64,000 bases of DNA from Nemopilema nomurai. Lineage: Eukaryota; Cnidaria; Scyphozoa; Rhizostomeae; Rhizostomatidae. This document shows positions 1 through 10,500 of the stretch, piece by piece. Position 1 is the first letter of the stretch; every line of letters begins with the position of its first letter. The DNA is taken from NCBI GenBank assembly GCA_003864495.1, contig ML133427.1, forward strand, positions 289,703 to 353,702, in the 5' to 3' direction. The notes beneath the pieces were generated by a model. The model was given only the letters and a program-made list of their open reading frames with translations, was not told where the DNA came from and did no database searches. Position numbers and translations under genes: made by a program.

Positions 1-19
1 TTAGGCAGCATTTCAGACC

Positions 20-840
20 ATGTTTTCAGAGATTGCTCGCTCTATATTTGAGCCAGGGGTAAATAAAGCAACAAAGTACTTCACTTATGGAGTTTTCGTG
101 TCGCTGATAGTATTGCTCTTGGCTCTTTTGCTGGCAGTTGGGTTCAACATTCACCTTTTCTTGTTATTTTCATTATCAATCTGTCTTCTTTTGGCAATTG
201 TCTGGTAAGTCCTAGTTGCATTATTATCTTACATTGACATTTTGTATTGGCGTGGACCCTTCGACTTAGGCGCGAAAAGCCTTCCCCCAATGCCCCTAGA
301 AAATATCATGCATGGGCGTTGGGCAAAAGTACCTGACCCTTCAAACAAATTTTCTAGTCCATGAATTGCTCTTTCAATTTTCAATCAGGATTTTGTGTTT
401 ATATGTAATTGTTCACACCACAAAGTCATCAAGAAGCAGTTTTGTTGTAAATACGGAACACACCAGTTAGGTTTATTGCTGATCGAGCAACGTTGGTATA
501 GGGTGCTCCCGCATTGGTGAGGATGAAGCTATTCTCTTTAGGAGTTAGAAATATATAAAGCAACTTAAACTCAGGGTTGCCTAGTAGAATTTAGCAATTT
601 GTTTTATTTTGTTTGGTGTTTATCATTTCATTTGGATTCATTTATATATAATATATAAAATAAACATGATTATGTTCCAAGAGATCCCTATGAATGAAAC
701 TACTGTGGTTATCTTGCTATTTGATTAATTTTTTGCTCTATGATTATATTGATTATATTTCAATGTTGTTTTATAGGTTTGTGGGAGAAGTTCAAGGGCT
801 AGATTCTCAGAGGGAAGAAATCAACAAGAAAGATGATTGA
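20..840 (+). CDS. Pkr1-type V-ATPase assembly factor, two exons
   Basis: Exons 20-204 and 777-840 join in phase (donor gtaagt at 205, acceptor tataggt before 777) to give 82 residues. The protein starts MFSEIARSIFEPGVNKAT, has two adjacent hydrophobic helices (about residues 22-40 and 43-62) and a short charged tail ending KKDD. The N-terminal 'sIFepG' motif followed by a helical hairpin is the signature of the Pkr1 family, small ER membrane proteins needed in yeast for assembly of the V-ATPase Vo sector and first noted through killer-toxin resistance. The length fits the family. A 5' untranslated exon may lie left of the window, because tttcag stands just before the ATG. The intron is 572 bp and a polyadenylation signal follows at 1159. 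The family assignment is from memory of the motif and the topology. Confidence 0.75.
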
Positions 841-1158
841 AGAGGATCAGGAATTAATTTTAAGGTGCTTATAGAAACTATTTCAAATCTTGGAGACAAA
901 TAAGCTCAGTATTTTTATTATGTTAATTTAAAATTTAGGAATGAAAAATTAGGAAAACGTGGAAAAGCATAGGTAATTGTTTGAGAAGCTCTCTATACAG
1001 AAAATGGACTGAAGATTTGTGGAAATTGCACAAAATTTAAGCAGAAACATAATTTATCATTTGTAAACTAGTGGTTCATTGAACGCTGTAAATATCAGAT
1101 GACAAAAGCGGATAAAGTCACCTAATTGGGTTCCAGCCTGCCTGTTGACCCATCTTCA

Positions 1159-1164
1159 AATAAA
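1159..1164 (+). terminator. Poly(A) signal AATAAA of the Pkr1-type gene
   Basis: An AATAAA hexamer lies about 320 bp after the stop codon of the Pkr1-type gene and is followed by a T-rich stretch. It is the first canonical signal downstream. Confidence 0.45.
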
Positions 1165-3123
1165 GTATTTATTATGTCAGTTTTTTATTATTTTTCTGCT
1201 GTCTGCTTTGTTGAAAAATTAGTCCAAGTTTAGTCCTGGCTATTTGGCTAAATATGATTATAGGGAAATCACTGTTTTCTTCATTATGTCTTTGAAGAGA
1301 ACTTTTCTATCAGTTTCAGCAGTCATGAGTGTGGTAAAGCCTAAAATAATCTTGAACCCCTTTTCCCAGTTTGTGTTTTTGTATCAATGAAACTGGTGAA
1401 ACTGAATGAAATAAGGACTGTGATGAAAAACAGTAGATTGTGATGATGAGGATATACTGCTGTCATTTCATGGTTCAAATTGCTATCAATAGGCAGCTAA
1501 TTTCAATTAATCTACAGCTATTTCTTTTCTAACTGTAATTTCAAAGTATCTACTGAGCTAAACTGAAACAAAGTGCATGATTTGTAGAAATCACATGCCA
1601 AGGCTCAATTTTTGGAAATTCTTTTCTGATAGTAGTAGGTGGATACGTTAGTGACAACCTTTGCAAAGCAATATTTCTTGTAGTCGTCCGTTCTGTAACG
1701 TCTTATAATGATGCAAAGATTTTGATTATTATTATTACAATTGGCAACAAGCTTTTGGTGCTATGTGACAAACTAACTGATGGTATTCTTCATGAAAGTG
1801 ACCCAAGGAAAGTGTAGAATAGAATCTTGAATGTTGTGCAGACTCAAACTCAAATACTTCATATCAACTGCATGTAAGCAGAAAGATAGCTTATTGAAGA
1901 CTTGGAGGTGAAAAAACCATGAAAATTTTTTGTCTATGATTTGTCTACTTATGTAGTAAAAGCGCTTTTCAACAGGATACAAAGAGCTGCTCTTTGTAAT
2001 TATTTGCATGTCCTGTTTGCTATGAACAAGGAATTGGCCAATAATTTAAGTGCAAATTGCACATCAGCATGAATGACAAAGAATGTGCTTCCTGTTTGCA
2101 TCTGAGTTCTTGGTCTTCTTGCATAAACACCTTGAACTTCAACTGTTTTTATCACATAAAATGTGACAAGGTTCAAGAGAGCAGTTTAACTATTTTCTCT
2201 GCTCTACGAGTCTTCGTTGATACTTCACTGTCCATACCTTCATCTGGAAGAGAGAACCAATAGAACAAGTATTAAAATAGACAAAATAATCGCAAAACAA
2301 TTAGGGAACAAAAGAGTTCGGATTTATTTATTGTTTGTGGTTTCTAGTAATTTTTTTTTATGGAAAGATTGACTATGAAAATTCAAGGGCTTTAAGGGCT
2401 TAGAAAAAAGCTACAGATAGTGTAAATAAATTTTGATTGATACCTGTCAGTTGGGAAGGATCAGTGAGCAAGGCAGAAATGATAAGCAAAACGCAGAAGA
2501 ATAATGATTGCAAGGCAAGAAAACAATTAACTTGTTAAAGTGGTGTTGGTAAGCATAGCTGCAAAAAAGTCTAACAAATTTAGCTGCAAGAACAAAAGTA
2601 CTCGATATTTGCTTTGGTTAATGGAGAGGGAGAGCCCACATAGCATGTGAAAACAGCTTGGGCAAACTGATACAATGGTGGAGCAATTTCCTTCGCTTGA
2701 TCTCAACAGGGGGATCGGGGATATCTTATTCACCCAAAGAATTTGCCCCACAAAAGGACGGCAATAAAAACCATTGCCAACTTTACCCATTGCCATAGTG
2801 CACTAAACATGAAAAAGCAGCCATCTTTGATTAACAATCGTTTGCCAAAATGACCTAATAACTATTTCAGTTATTCCTTTAAAATATTCCTTTTATTTAT
2901 GCATTCAACACAGGAAGAAATTTTCCGATTCTTTCCGCCACTTTTCTTCCCCTCCTATTTCCAAGTATACTACAACAGCAACAACAAATGCCAAGTGACA
3001 AATGGTGGAAGAAATCGAACTCGTACTCTCTCCGAACCTTTAAATCAATCATTGCTACTCAATACACTCTTGAAACAATTTCAACAAAAGGTAAGCCGAT
3101 TTCGCAACCTGTTCAGCTTTTAA
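1165..3123. other. Intergenic, no gene recognised
   Basis: AT-rich sequence between the Pkr1-type gene and the SOCS-box gene. The open frames here (for example 1773-2009 minus, 2527-2796 minus, 2899-3123 plus) have no recognisable domain or coding-like composition. The 2899-3123 frame probably overlaps the 5' leader of the next gene. Confidence 0.5.
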
Positions 3124-4557
3124 ATGAAGCGAATTGGAAGGATGCGTAAAAAGACAACAACCAAAGAAACAGGCACAAAAGATGGCCTAAGTCCATATGT
3201 TTACAAGAAATTTATTACAGGAGATGGCTCTCATTACCCAAATACACATCTACCGTTAACATGTTACCCTTCAGAAAGGCAGCAGAGAGATTCGACAACT
3301 ATGCGTTACGTTGATTTTGCATGCAACGGGCGATATCTTGCTTGCGTTCAGGTAAGACGTTTACCAGAGTGTAGGCATTCTCTAACCTGCGGTAACTCTA
3401 TGCCGCCAAGCCAACTTATACTGCTGGAATTTGTTGGCAAGACTGGACGAGATATTTCCCAACAGAAATCAAGGGTGAATTTTGTTTCTGACATAGAGGA
3501 TGACTTCCAGGTGGTGGCTTCACACAATCTTAACTTGATTGAAGTTTATTTTGTAACAATGTCAAGTGACACAACCCGAATTGCTATCCATGGGTTCTCT
3601 TATAACGATACTCTTCGAAAACCATCAGTCACTGTGTACGAAATTGTTGATGGAGACTGTGATGAAGTTTCACTTGTTGAAAAAGCAAGACTAGTTTTCT
3701 ATTTGAATGAGATACTGTTTGCAAGGGTAACTGTGATTGAATTCCTGCCATCAAACAATGAGCTTCTCATAACATCAGTGTGCAACGATTACCACACCGT
3801 AAGAAGGACAAACCACATAGACCTCTGGGATACAAAGCTAAACAGAAGCATTACAGGGATTGATTTAGTGAAAGAATGCCCAAGATTTCAAGGATATGTA
3901 TCATCAATGGCACTCACAAGAGATAGCACTTTGTTGGCACTGGTTTCTTCAACTGAAAATTGGCAATTAGTATTGTACAGTATGCAGAAGAAGAGTTTTA
4001 GTGACATGACTTCATTGCAAAAACCATCTTATAATGAGCCAATTGACCATTTTGCATCATTCTGTGAATTTTGTAGCAATGGAAAGGGTACTGAGTTATT
4101 AGTCTGCACAGCTGCGGGTGAATTATCTAAATTTTCAGTGGATTTGAAAACACAAAGAATCAATTGTGTGATTTTTAGCACAAAAATTGTCGACAATGTA
4201 CCAGACCTTGGAATTGCAGGATTCAAATATATTCCAGCAAACTCAATGTGTGTTTTCAAAATGCAAGAAAAAATCAGATTTGCAGATGCTCAAACTGGCA
4301 CAATACTCAAAGGTGTTGACTTTGAGGAACAGAATGGTTCATACCATTCTTGCTGCCTTGCAGTTTCAAAGATGGGTACAGAACTGGCATTCATCAAAGA
4401 TAGGTCATCAATTTCAATCATATTTTTGGAGAATGAAGACATTAGTTTAAAAAATCTCTGCAGATGTGCAATGATACAACTTGTTCCAGAGAATAAAATT
4501 CTGCAGTTAGATTTACCAAAAACACTCAGCAGTTTTCTTCTATATGGCAAATGTTAA
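3124..4557 (+). CDS. Intronless beta-propeller-like protein with C-terminal SOCS box
   Basis: A single open frame of 477 codons. Residues from about 55 to 430 read like a degenerate WD/beta-propeller: repeated hydrophobic strands, a 'HIDLWDTK' segment typical of a WD blade end near residue 237, and 'MALTRDSTLLALVSS'-type blade starts. The last 35 residues match a SOCS box: a BC-box-like LKNLCRCAMIQLV followed by a Cul5-box-like LDLPKTLSSFLLYG. In known families this box binds Elongin B/C and Cullin-5, making the protein a substrate adaptor of an E3 ubiquitin ligase, with the propeller choosing the target. The basic N-terminus (MKRIGRMRKKTTTKETG) may be a nuclear signal. The start could be 3124 or the Met at residue 7. 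A poly(A) signal candidate is at 5014. Lack of introns in an intron-rich neighbourhood may mean a retrocopy origin. No named orthologue is claimed. Confidence 0.7.
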   Translation: MKRIGRMRKKTTTKETGTKDGLSPYVYKKFITGDGSHYPNTHLPLTCYPSERQQRDSTTMRYVDFACNGRYLACVQVRRLPECRHSLTCGNSMPPSQLILLEFVGKTGRDISQQKSRVNFVSDIEDDFQVVASHNLNLIEVYFVTMSSDTTRIAIHGFSYNDTLRKPSVTVYEIVDGDCDEVSLVEKARLVFYLNEILFARVTVIEFLPSNNELLITSVCNDYHTVRRTNHIDLWDTKLNRSITGIDLVKECPRFQGYVSSMALTRDSTLLALVSSTENWQLVLYSMQKKSFSDMTSLQKPSYNEPIDHFASFCEFCSNGKGTELLVCTAAGELSKFSVDLKTQRINCVIFSTKIVDNVPDLGIAGFKYIPANSMCVFKMQEKIRFADAQTGTILKGVDFEEQNGSYHSCCLAVSKMGTELAFIKDRSSISIIFLENEDISLKNLCRCAMIQLVPENKILQLDLPKTLSSFLLYGKC

Positions 4558-5590
4558 CTAGCTTCCAGAATATGTTATTATTCTATGAAAAATATCTGAC
4601 CTAAACAACATCAACTGAAGTATGTTTGAATAATATACTCCAATCTCAACAAACAAAAACCCAGGAAAAGTTTTAACAGTTGAGCAGCATTTACTTTGCA
4701 ACTGCAGTGGTACTTAGAAAAGTGAAAATTTGCCCTGTATGGTTTAACCTTTGGCTAGCATATGACTGCTCCAATATCTATAATACTCTAGTTAGTTCTA
4801 AAAAATTATTGACAATGAGTGAAAATTAAAAGTGAACTATTTGAAAATCCTTAAAGTTGTTTGCAAGTTGTACAATTTTATGACTTTTTTTGAGTATTAA
4901 AGCAACATAAAAATCCTTGCCATTTTCAAAATTTAGAAGAGTACAAAACCAAATGTTGTGTAGGGGCTCTTCGTCAGAAAAGCTGTGTAGTGACTGTTAA
5001 AACTCACAAATGAAATAAAACATTTTCAAAGCAATTCATTAATTTTCAAATCTCATTACGAAAAAAGTGAAGTGCCTTTATATGTTTATTAGTAATTGCT
5101 TGTTGTTGGACTGAATTAAAATGATTTTCTTTAAAAATGTGTGAAAATGAATAGATTCTGAGGCATTTAGGTTTTGTAAGTCTGATTAGAAAACTTTTTG
5201 AGGCTGTAGCATTGCAAGTTCATCCTGACTGACAAAACTCATAGAGCGAGAATTGGTATGGTGACATCATAATATTTTGTTTTCATTTGTTGATAATATC
5301 ACATCTTTGACTGGCTTGTACTAACAAGACAGTTAATTAAAGTGTTTTAAATTTCTTTTAAAATTAAAGGTTTGTGCTGTAATTACTGGTGGTAAGAAAT
5401 TATAAATACTCTGTTTTGTCAACACAGAGCTGTGTTTTAGTTCCACCAAAAACAAGAATTAAGTTCTATTAAATTGAATGAAATACATGATATTTACAAG
5501 CCTAAATGAAAATGAATGGTTATAAGAGCAGAAAACCGTGGCTACAGAGACATCTTGAATGGAGAACATGGGTAAAATAGAAAGATGAGC
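4558..5590. other. Convergent intergenic / 3' UTR region
   Basis: AT-rich DNA between two genes that end facing each other. It probably holds the 3' UTRs of the SOCS-box gene (AATAAA at 5014-5019) and of the C7orf50 homologue. No other structure was recognised. Confidence 0.5.
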
Positions 5591-6617
5591 TCATAATAGA
5601 ACATGGGAGTGTAAAATTCTCTGAAGCTGCAATGCCAAATTGTTAAATATACCTTCGTTTTGTTCCATTATTTCTTTTGCCTTTGTCAATGTTTCTTGCC
5701 TTGAATTGCCCTTAAGTTCCTTCATGTACTTCAGTAATATTTTGAAGTGCCTTTTTGAAATCTGAAAATGTGAATTAAGACAGCAATTATTTAGATTTTC
5801 AGGATTCCACAATAGTTAGAAATAGTGGAACCAGTTTTTGCATACAAGTTTAGATAAGTTTACCAAATGGTGAGAGCTTTATGAATCCAATGCATTAACT
5901 GTCTTTTACTTCAAAGCTTGCAGTTTTTGACAATCACAAATTATGCAATTTTTTGTTGTACACACTTGTGGGTGTTCAGTTCTTATTCAAATTACTGATT
6001 GGGCTTGAACCAAAACTAATGGTTTTTAACTTAAAAAGCAAGACCAGCTATTATCGTATCTTTAGTAGTAAATGGATGACAATTCAGCAAAGAAAGACTT
6101 CAGTAAATACCTTTGAATCATCATATAGATTTTTTAATAGCCACACTTGTCGAACCTTTTTAAATGCCCAGACATTCCTGTTTTCCTTCCAATTTAACAA
6201 GTATTCAATGGCAGGGTTAGTTTCAGTTTTTGGCTCGTTGTCATCTTTGTCTCCTTTAACATCATCTTTTCTTTCAGCAGAAGGTATCCTGTCCTGGCCT
6301 TGGGCAACGGATAACTTTTCCTTTTTCTTCAGTTTTACTTGTTTAACTTTTTGCAATCTCGCAGTGTCCATATTTGTCAATACTCCTTTTAAATTGGCCT
6401 TATCTTCTTTCGAGTGTCCTGCTTCATCTGAGAATGTTATTTTGCCATCTTCCGTGGACTTACCCTTGCCTCGCTTCTTTTCCTTCTTTTCTTCAATTTT
6501 TTCCGGACTGGTATTGAATTCATCTCCAAAAATCTGTTCTTCAGATTTATCAACTTTCCTTTTCCTTGCACTTCCTTTTGAACTTTTTATTTCAACGTTT
6601 TGATCTTCGGTCATCAT
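5591..6617 (-). CDS. C7orf50: C7orf50 homologue (WKF domain, nucleolar type)
   Basis: Two exons on the minus strand, 6617-6111 and 5761-5591, join in phase 0 to give 225 residues. The N-terminal two-thirds is a lysine/glutamate-rich, low-complexity, basic segment (repeated KKEKKRGK-like patches) resembling a nucleolar localisation region. The C-terminal ~90 residues carry the conserved core AIEYLLNWKENRNVWAFKKV, then RQVWLLKNLYDDSKV, then, in exon 2, helices ending with a 'QRILHS'-type tail. That is the C7orf50/DUF2373 (WKF) domain. Human C7orf50 has the same order, a disordered charged N-terminus and a C-terminal helical domain. Its molecular role is little known; it is reported among nucleolar/pre-rRNA-associated proteins. 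A second Met is at residue 2. It is divergent from the PIDD-like gene with about 0.9 kb between the two start codons. Confidence 0.85.
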
Positions 6618-7524
6618 TTAAATAAGGTTATACTTCACTATTATATTTTATCTTTTATCTTCGTCTCAAGGTCGAAGGCACTCACATGCTATGTACCATG
6701 TCTATAAGGCCTCTTTCTCTATTATCATGAAAACGAGACCAGTCTTTCACTTTGGTGTTGATGCCAAAAGGGACAAAAGAACAGATGATTGTCTGGTTTG
6801 ATTTTCGTTCCAAGAGATGTGCTATCGCTGCAGATTTCTGGATGATCGCAATAGCTCTTGGATAAGAAAAACAAAGTGAATCTTCTATTGGTATCACATT
6901 GACTGACAGCGAATTCCCAAAGTGAAGGTAATTATTGTCAAATCTTTGGAACCATGACCGAACGAAAAGGGTCGCCAAATAATGCGAAGTAAACAACAGT
7001 TTGGATTCAGAAACCAACTATATAATCTTCTCTGCAGGATTGACACAGTCCTATCAAGCGGTAAATAGGTAACTAGATGATCTTACTCAAGAGAACTTTT
7101 CCCTGACTTATCTGATTTCCCAAAAGAGGTATCCATGCGTTTCGCGCGCTAGCACGCTCCGCCCTTCGATGTACACGAAAGTATATCGAGTTAACTCCCT
7201 AAATTGTCTATTACGTTACTCATTTTTGCAGCCCGTCAGGCTAGAAGAACTTTTCCATGGTGAATAAGCTCGGATTTAATAACATGAAATGCAGTTCCTA
7301 GGTAATACTACCAGTACCTGTTGTTATCCTATTCCAAATGATTAGCACTATCAGTTCATTGAAGATGATCGCCACAAGATGCAATAGTACAAACATCATT
7401 TATCGTTTTATTTGGATACTTACTCAGATAATAATTAGCTGCATGTTGGTCTAATATAAAATAATATTGAAATCATGACATCTGGATCATAATTGCTTTT
7501 GCAGAAAAAAATAAATAAAATACC
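6618..7524. promoter_or_regulatory. Shared upstream region of two divergent genes
   Basis: The 907 bp between the start codons of the C7orf50 homologue (-) and the PIDD-like gene (+) must hold both promoters. A short GC-rich patch with CpGs and a CCGCCC box stands out at about 7140-7170 in otherwise AT-rich DNA. The 111-codon minus-strand open frame at 6682-7017 shows no domain and is judged spurious. Confidence 0.35.
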
Positions 7525-10500
7525 ATGGCAACTGAGAAGCCAACAGTATACTCGAAGTCAGTACGCTTGCTGCTGGAAGATGGAATAAAGAACCATAGCA
7601 ATATGATTTGTTTGTGCGGATATGATCTCAAGGATATACCTCTCTCACTTTTTGAGGATCCATTTGATGATTGCCTACAATATCTAGATCTAAGCAACAA
7701 TGGGCTTGCAGTTTTGTGCAATCAAATTAGTGTGTTGAAGAATCTGACCTACTTAAAGCTGTCAGGTAACAAACTGAGAAAAATTCCTTCTGAAATTGGA
7801 TCTTTAAGAAAGCTCAATACACTTGATCTTTCGAGAAACTGCCTGAAGACTTTGCCTAAAGAGCTGAACAATTTGAAGGAGCTAGAAACAGTGAATCTCA
7901 GTGGCAATGAGCTCTCTATTGTGCCAGATACCTTGAGGCCAAGTTGCAAGAGGTATACTGTATTAGAAATGAAAATTTGGAAAATGTTGCCAGCCCTTAA
8001 AGCAATGCGAAACTACCTTAAAATCAAGGTTGAGCAATATGAGATTGTCCCACAAGCAACATTTAAGGATCCACATCAAAGAAACCAATTTGGTGGAATG
8101 ATGAACGAGGTAAAAAAGGATTGGGTAATTCAAAGAGAACAATTTGTCAGGAAAACCAAAAATGCTGGCACTCAGCTTGATGATAAGGAATATGATGAGC
8201 AAATAAAAGACAGATCCCTCCAGAGCCTATCACCTTTTGAGAGATCAGCAAGTACACAGACGGAACCAGATGTAGACTGTTCTCTTTTCAGAGACACAAG
8301 TGAAGAAAAGCAATTCACCACTAGCAGGTAATGTTTAAAAGATTTTTTGGTCTTTTGGGCAAGCATACTATCTTTATTATTATGTTGCTCTTTTCATGAG
8401 CAATCATTTGTTTGCTTAGAAAACTGATTTTTTTTATAGAAATATAAACAATGTTTAAAGACATGTGGTTGCAAATCTGTATCCATTTAAGTTATCTAAA
8501 AGTTTAACTAAGGTAAATGGATAAGAGCATTTCCTTACAGAAATAGAGGGGGACCCTCAAAATGTTTTCTATATGTAATTTTAAACTTTCTTCTTCAATG
8601 AAGCTCTTCCGAGCTCCCTAATGGGGAGGATTTTCTGGTGGACTTGAGAGAGAGCAGAAAGTGTGACAACACTGATGAAGCAATTGAAAGATTGGTAGAG
8701 TTGTTTTGTCAACAGATGCACCTTGTATTTGAATGCAAAAGAAATTTTCCATCAGCTGCCCTTCAGAATTGTGTATCAGAAGAAAAATGTTTGGCTGTTT
8801 GCAAAAGCGACCCCCCTATAAAAACCATAAAACCCAAAGCAATGTGTGAATGTTGTGGGTTTAGGAAGAGACCCATATCAACATCAGAGTATGGTAGCAT
8901 GTCAGCCTATAGTCAGCAATTTGAGGAAGACGATCGCAGCTGTGAAGGCACTGATGGTAGCCAACATTCTGAAGATTTTAATGACATGGACGATGATTTA
9001 TCATTTCAAGATGAGCCAAGTGATTGGGCTTCAGAACTTGATTTCTGGTATGAATATGTACTGATTGTTCATTTTACCACAACTTTGTTAGCAATTCTAC
9101 ACACAATTTTGAGGTCCATCTATTAAAATAGCCATTAACGGTTTCTAGGTATTCTATCATAATTCTGGCACTTTTCAGGTTTTCAATAGGCATGACCTTT
9201 GCAGTTTCTTCTTTTCAAAATGTGAAAGATAATCATTCTAGATCTACAATCTTAAATCTGTAGTCTGAAGTGTGGAATTACTTTATATTGTTAACCTACT
9301 GGTAGCCTGCACACTTTTATGCCTTTTCTTCTGCAAATCTGAGGATTAGAAGATGGCACATCTTGAGTTCAAACTTCAACTGCAATTAAATAGCATTCAG
9401 TTTTTTGAGTGTATTCAAGTTGTATTCCTGTGGTTGTTAGTATGATAGACTGGCCTCCTCACATTGTTTTAAAAACATGCATCTCAAAATGTATTCTCTG
9501 ATTTGCATCATAGTGTTACCTGATGGTGTTATTAAGAATAGTAAGTGGAGTCATATCTCAAAATGGTCACAGTCCTTATTCCACATACAATTAAATATAT
9601 GCATAGGTATAGTGCTACTGGCTGTCAACTTAATCAGTAATATCTCAATCTTTGACTTTTTTTCCAAAATATATCAAAACTAGTCTCTCATATCATCAAC
9701 ATTTTCCCAGGAAAAGGTGTTTAGTATCATTGTGAACAAGTATATTTTGAGATAACACCAATCAGTATATATTTTTTCTTCATTTTCAGGTCATCATCAC
9801 TATCAACATACATAGGTGCTTGTAATGAAATAGTGATGCGACAGTTTGGAATCACTATCAAAATTCCTAACACCAACCTCAGTGGTCACAAAAAGGATGA
9901 TTTCTCATTCCAAGTCATCAGTGGTCAAGACTTTGCACCAAAACTAATGGACAACTGTCAACTTGCAACACCTATTGTACTTGTAGAGCCTCATGGTGCA
10001 AAGTTTTACTCATCATCCCCAGCAACTGTGGAGCTGCCTCTAAATGTCATCATGGAAAATGGTAGCGTACTGAAATGCTTTGTTAGTGATACAAACACTG
10101 ATGAGTGTCCCAAGTGGGAAGAGGTTTCTTGCGACAATTTTGATCTTCAAAGTAATATAGTGAGAATAAAAACAACACACTTTTCAATGTTTTGTGCAAC
10201 ATTATCAAAGAATTTTTCATGTGCCAAGCAAAGCGTTTCTTCATCTTCTGGAGGTGTTTTGACCATTGAAGAAGTCAGTGGCCTGAAAGTTCAGTTTTCA
10301 GAGAACTCTTTGTCAAGTGACATTGAAGCGTCTATGACAATCTTGTTTGATGATGCTGAGTATAGGCCTCAAAATACAAACAAACCACTTGCAAGTCCAA
10401 TTGTTTTTCTTGGCCCAAATGGGACACATTTTGAAGATGATGTTGAGGTCACACTGCCCCTTCCTGGAGCTGATGAAGTATTTAGAGAATTGGAAAATCC

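Noticed and set aside
2899..3123. 74-codon open frame directly before the SOCS-box gene
   Set aside because: It ends at a stop immediately before the next ATG, has low-complexity content and no domain; most likely 5' leader or chance.
5953..6603. 216-codon plus-strand open frame
   Set aside because: It is antisense to exon 1 of the C7orf50 homologue; the Lys/Glu-rich coding strand yields a Ser/Phe-rich mirror frame.
6682..7017. 111-codon minus-strand frame
   Set aside because: No domain, no splice partner, and it lies in the shared upstream region of two genes.
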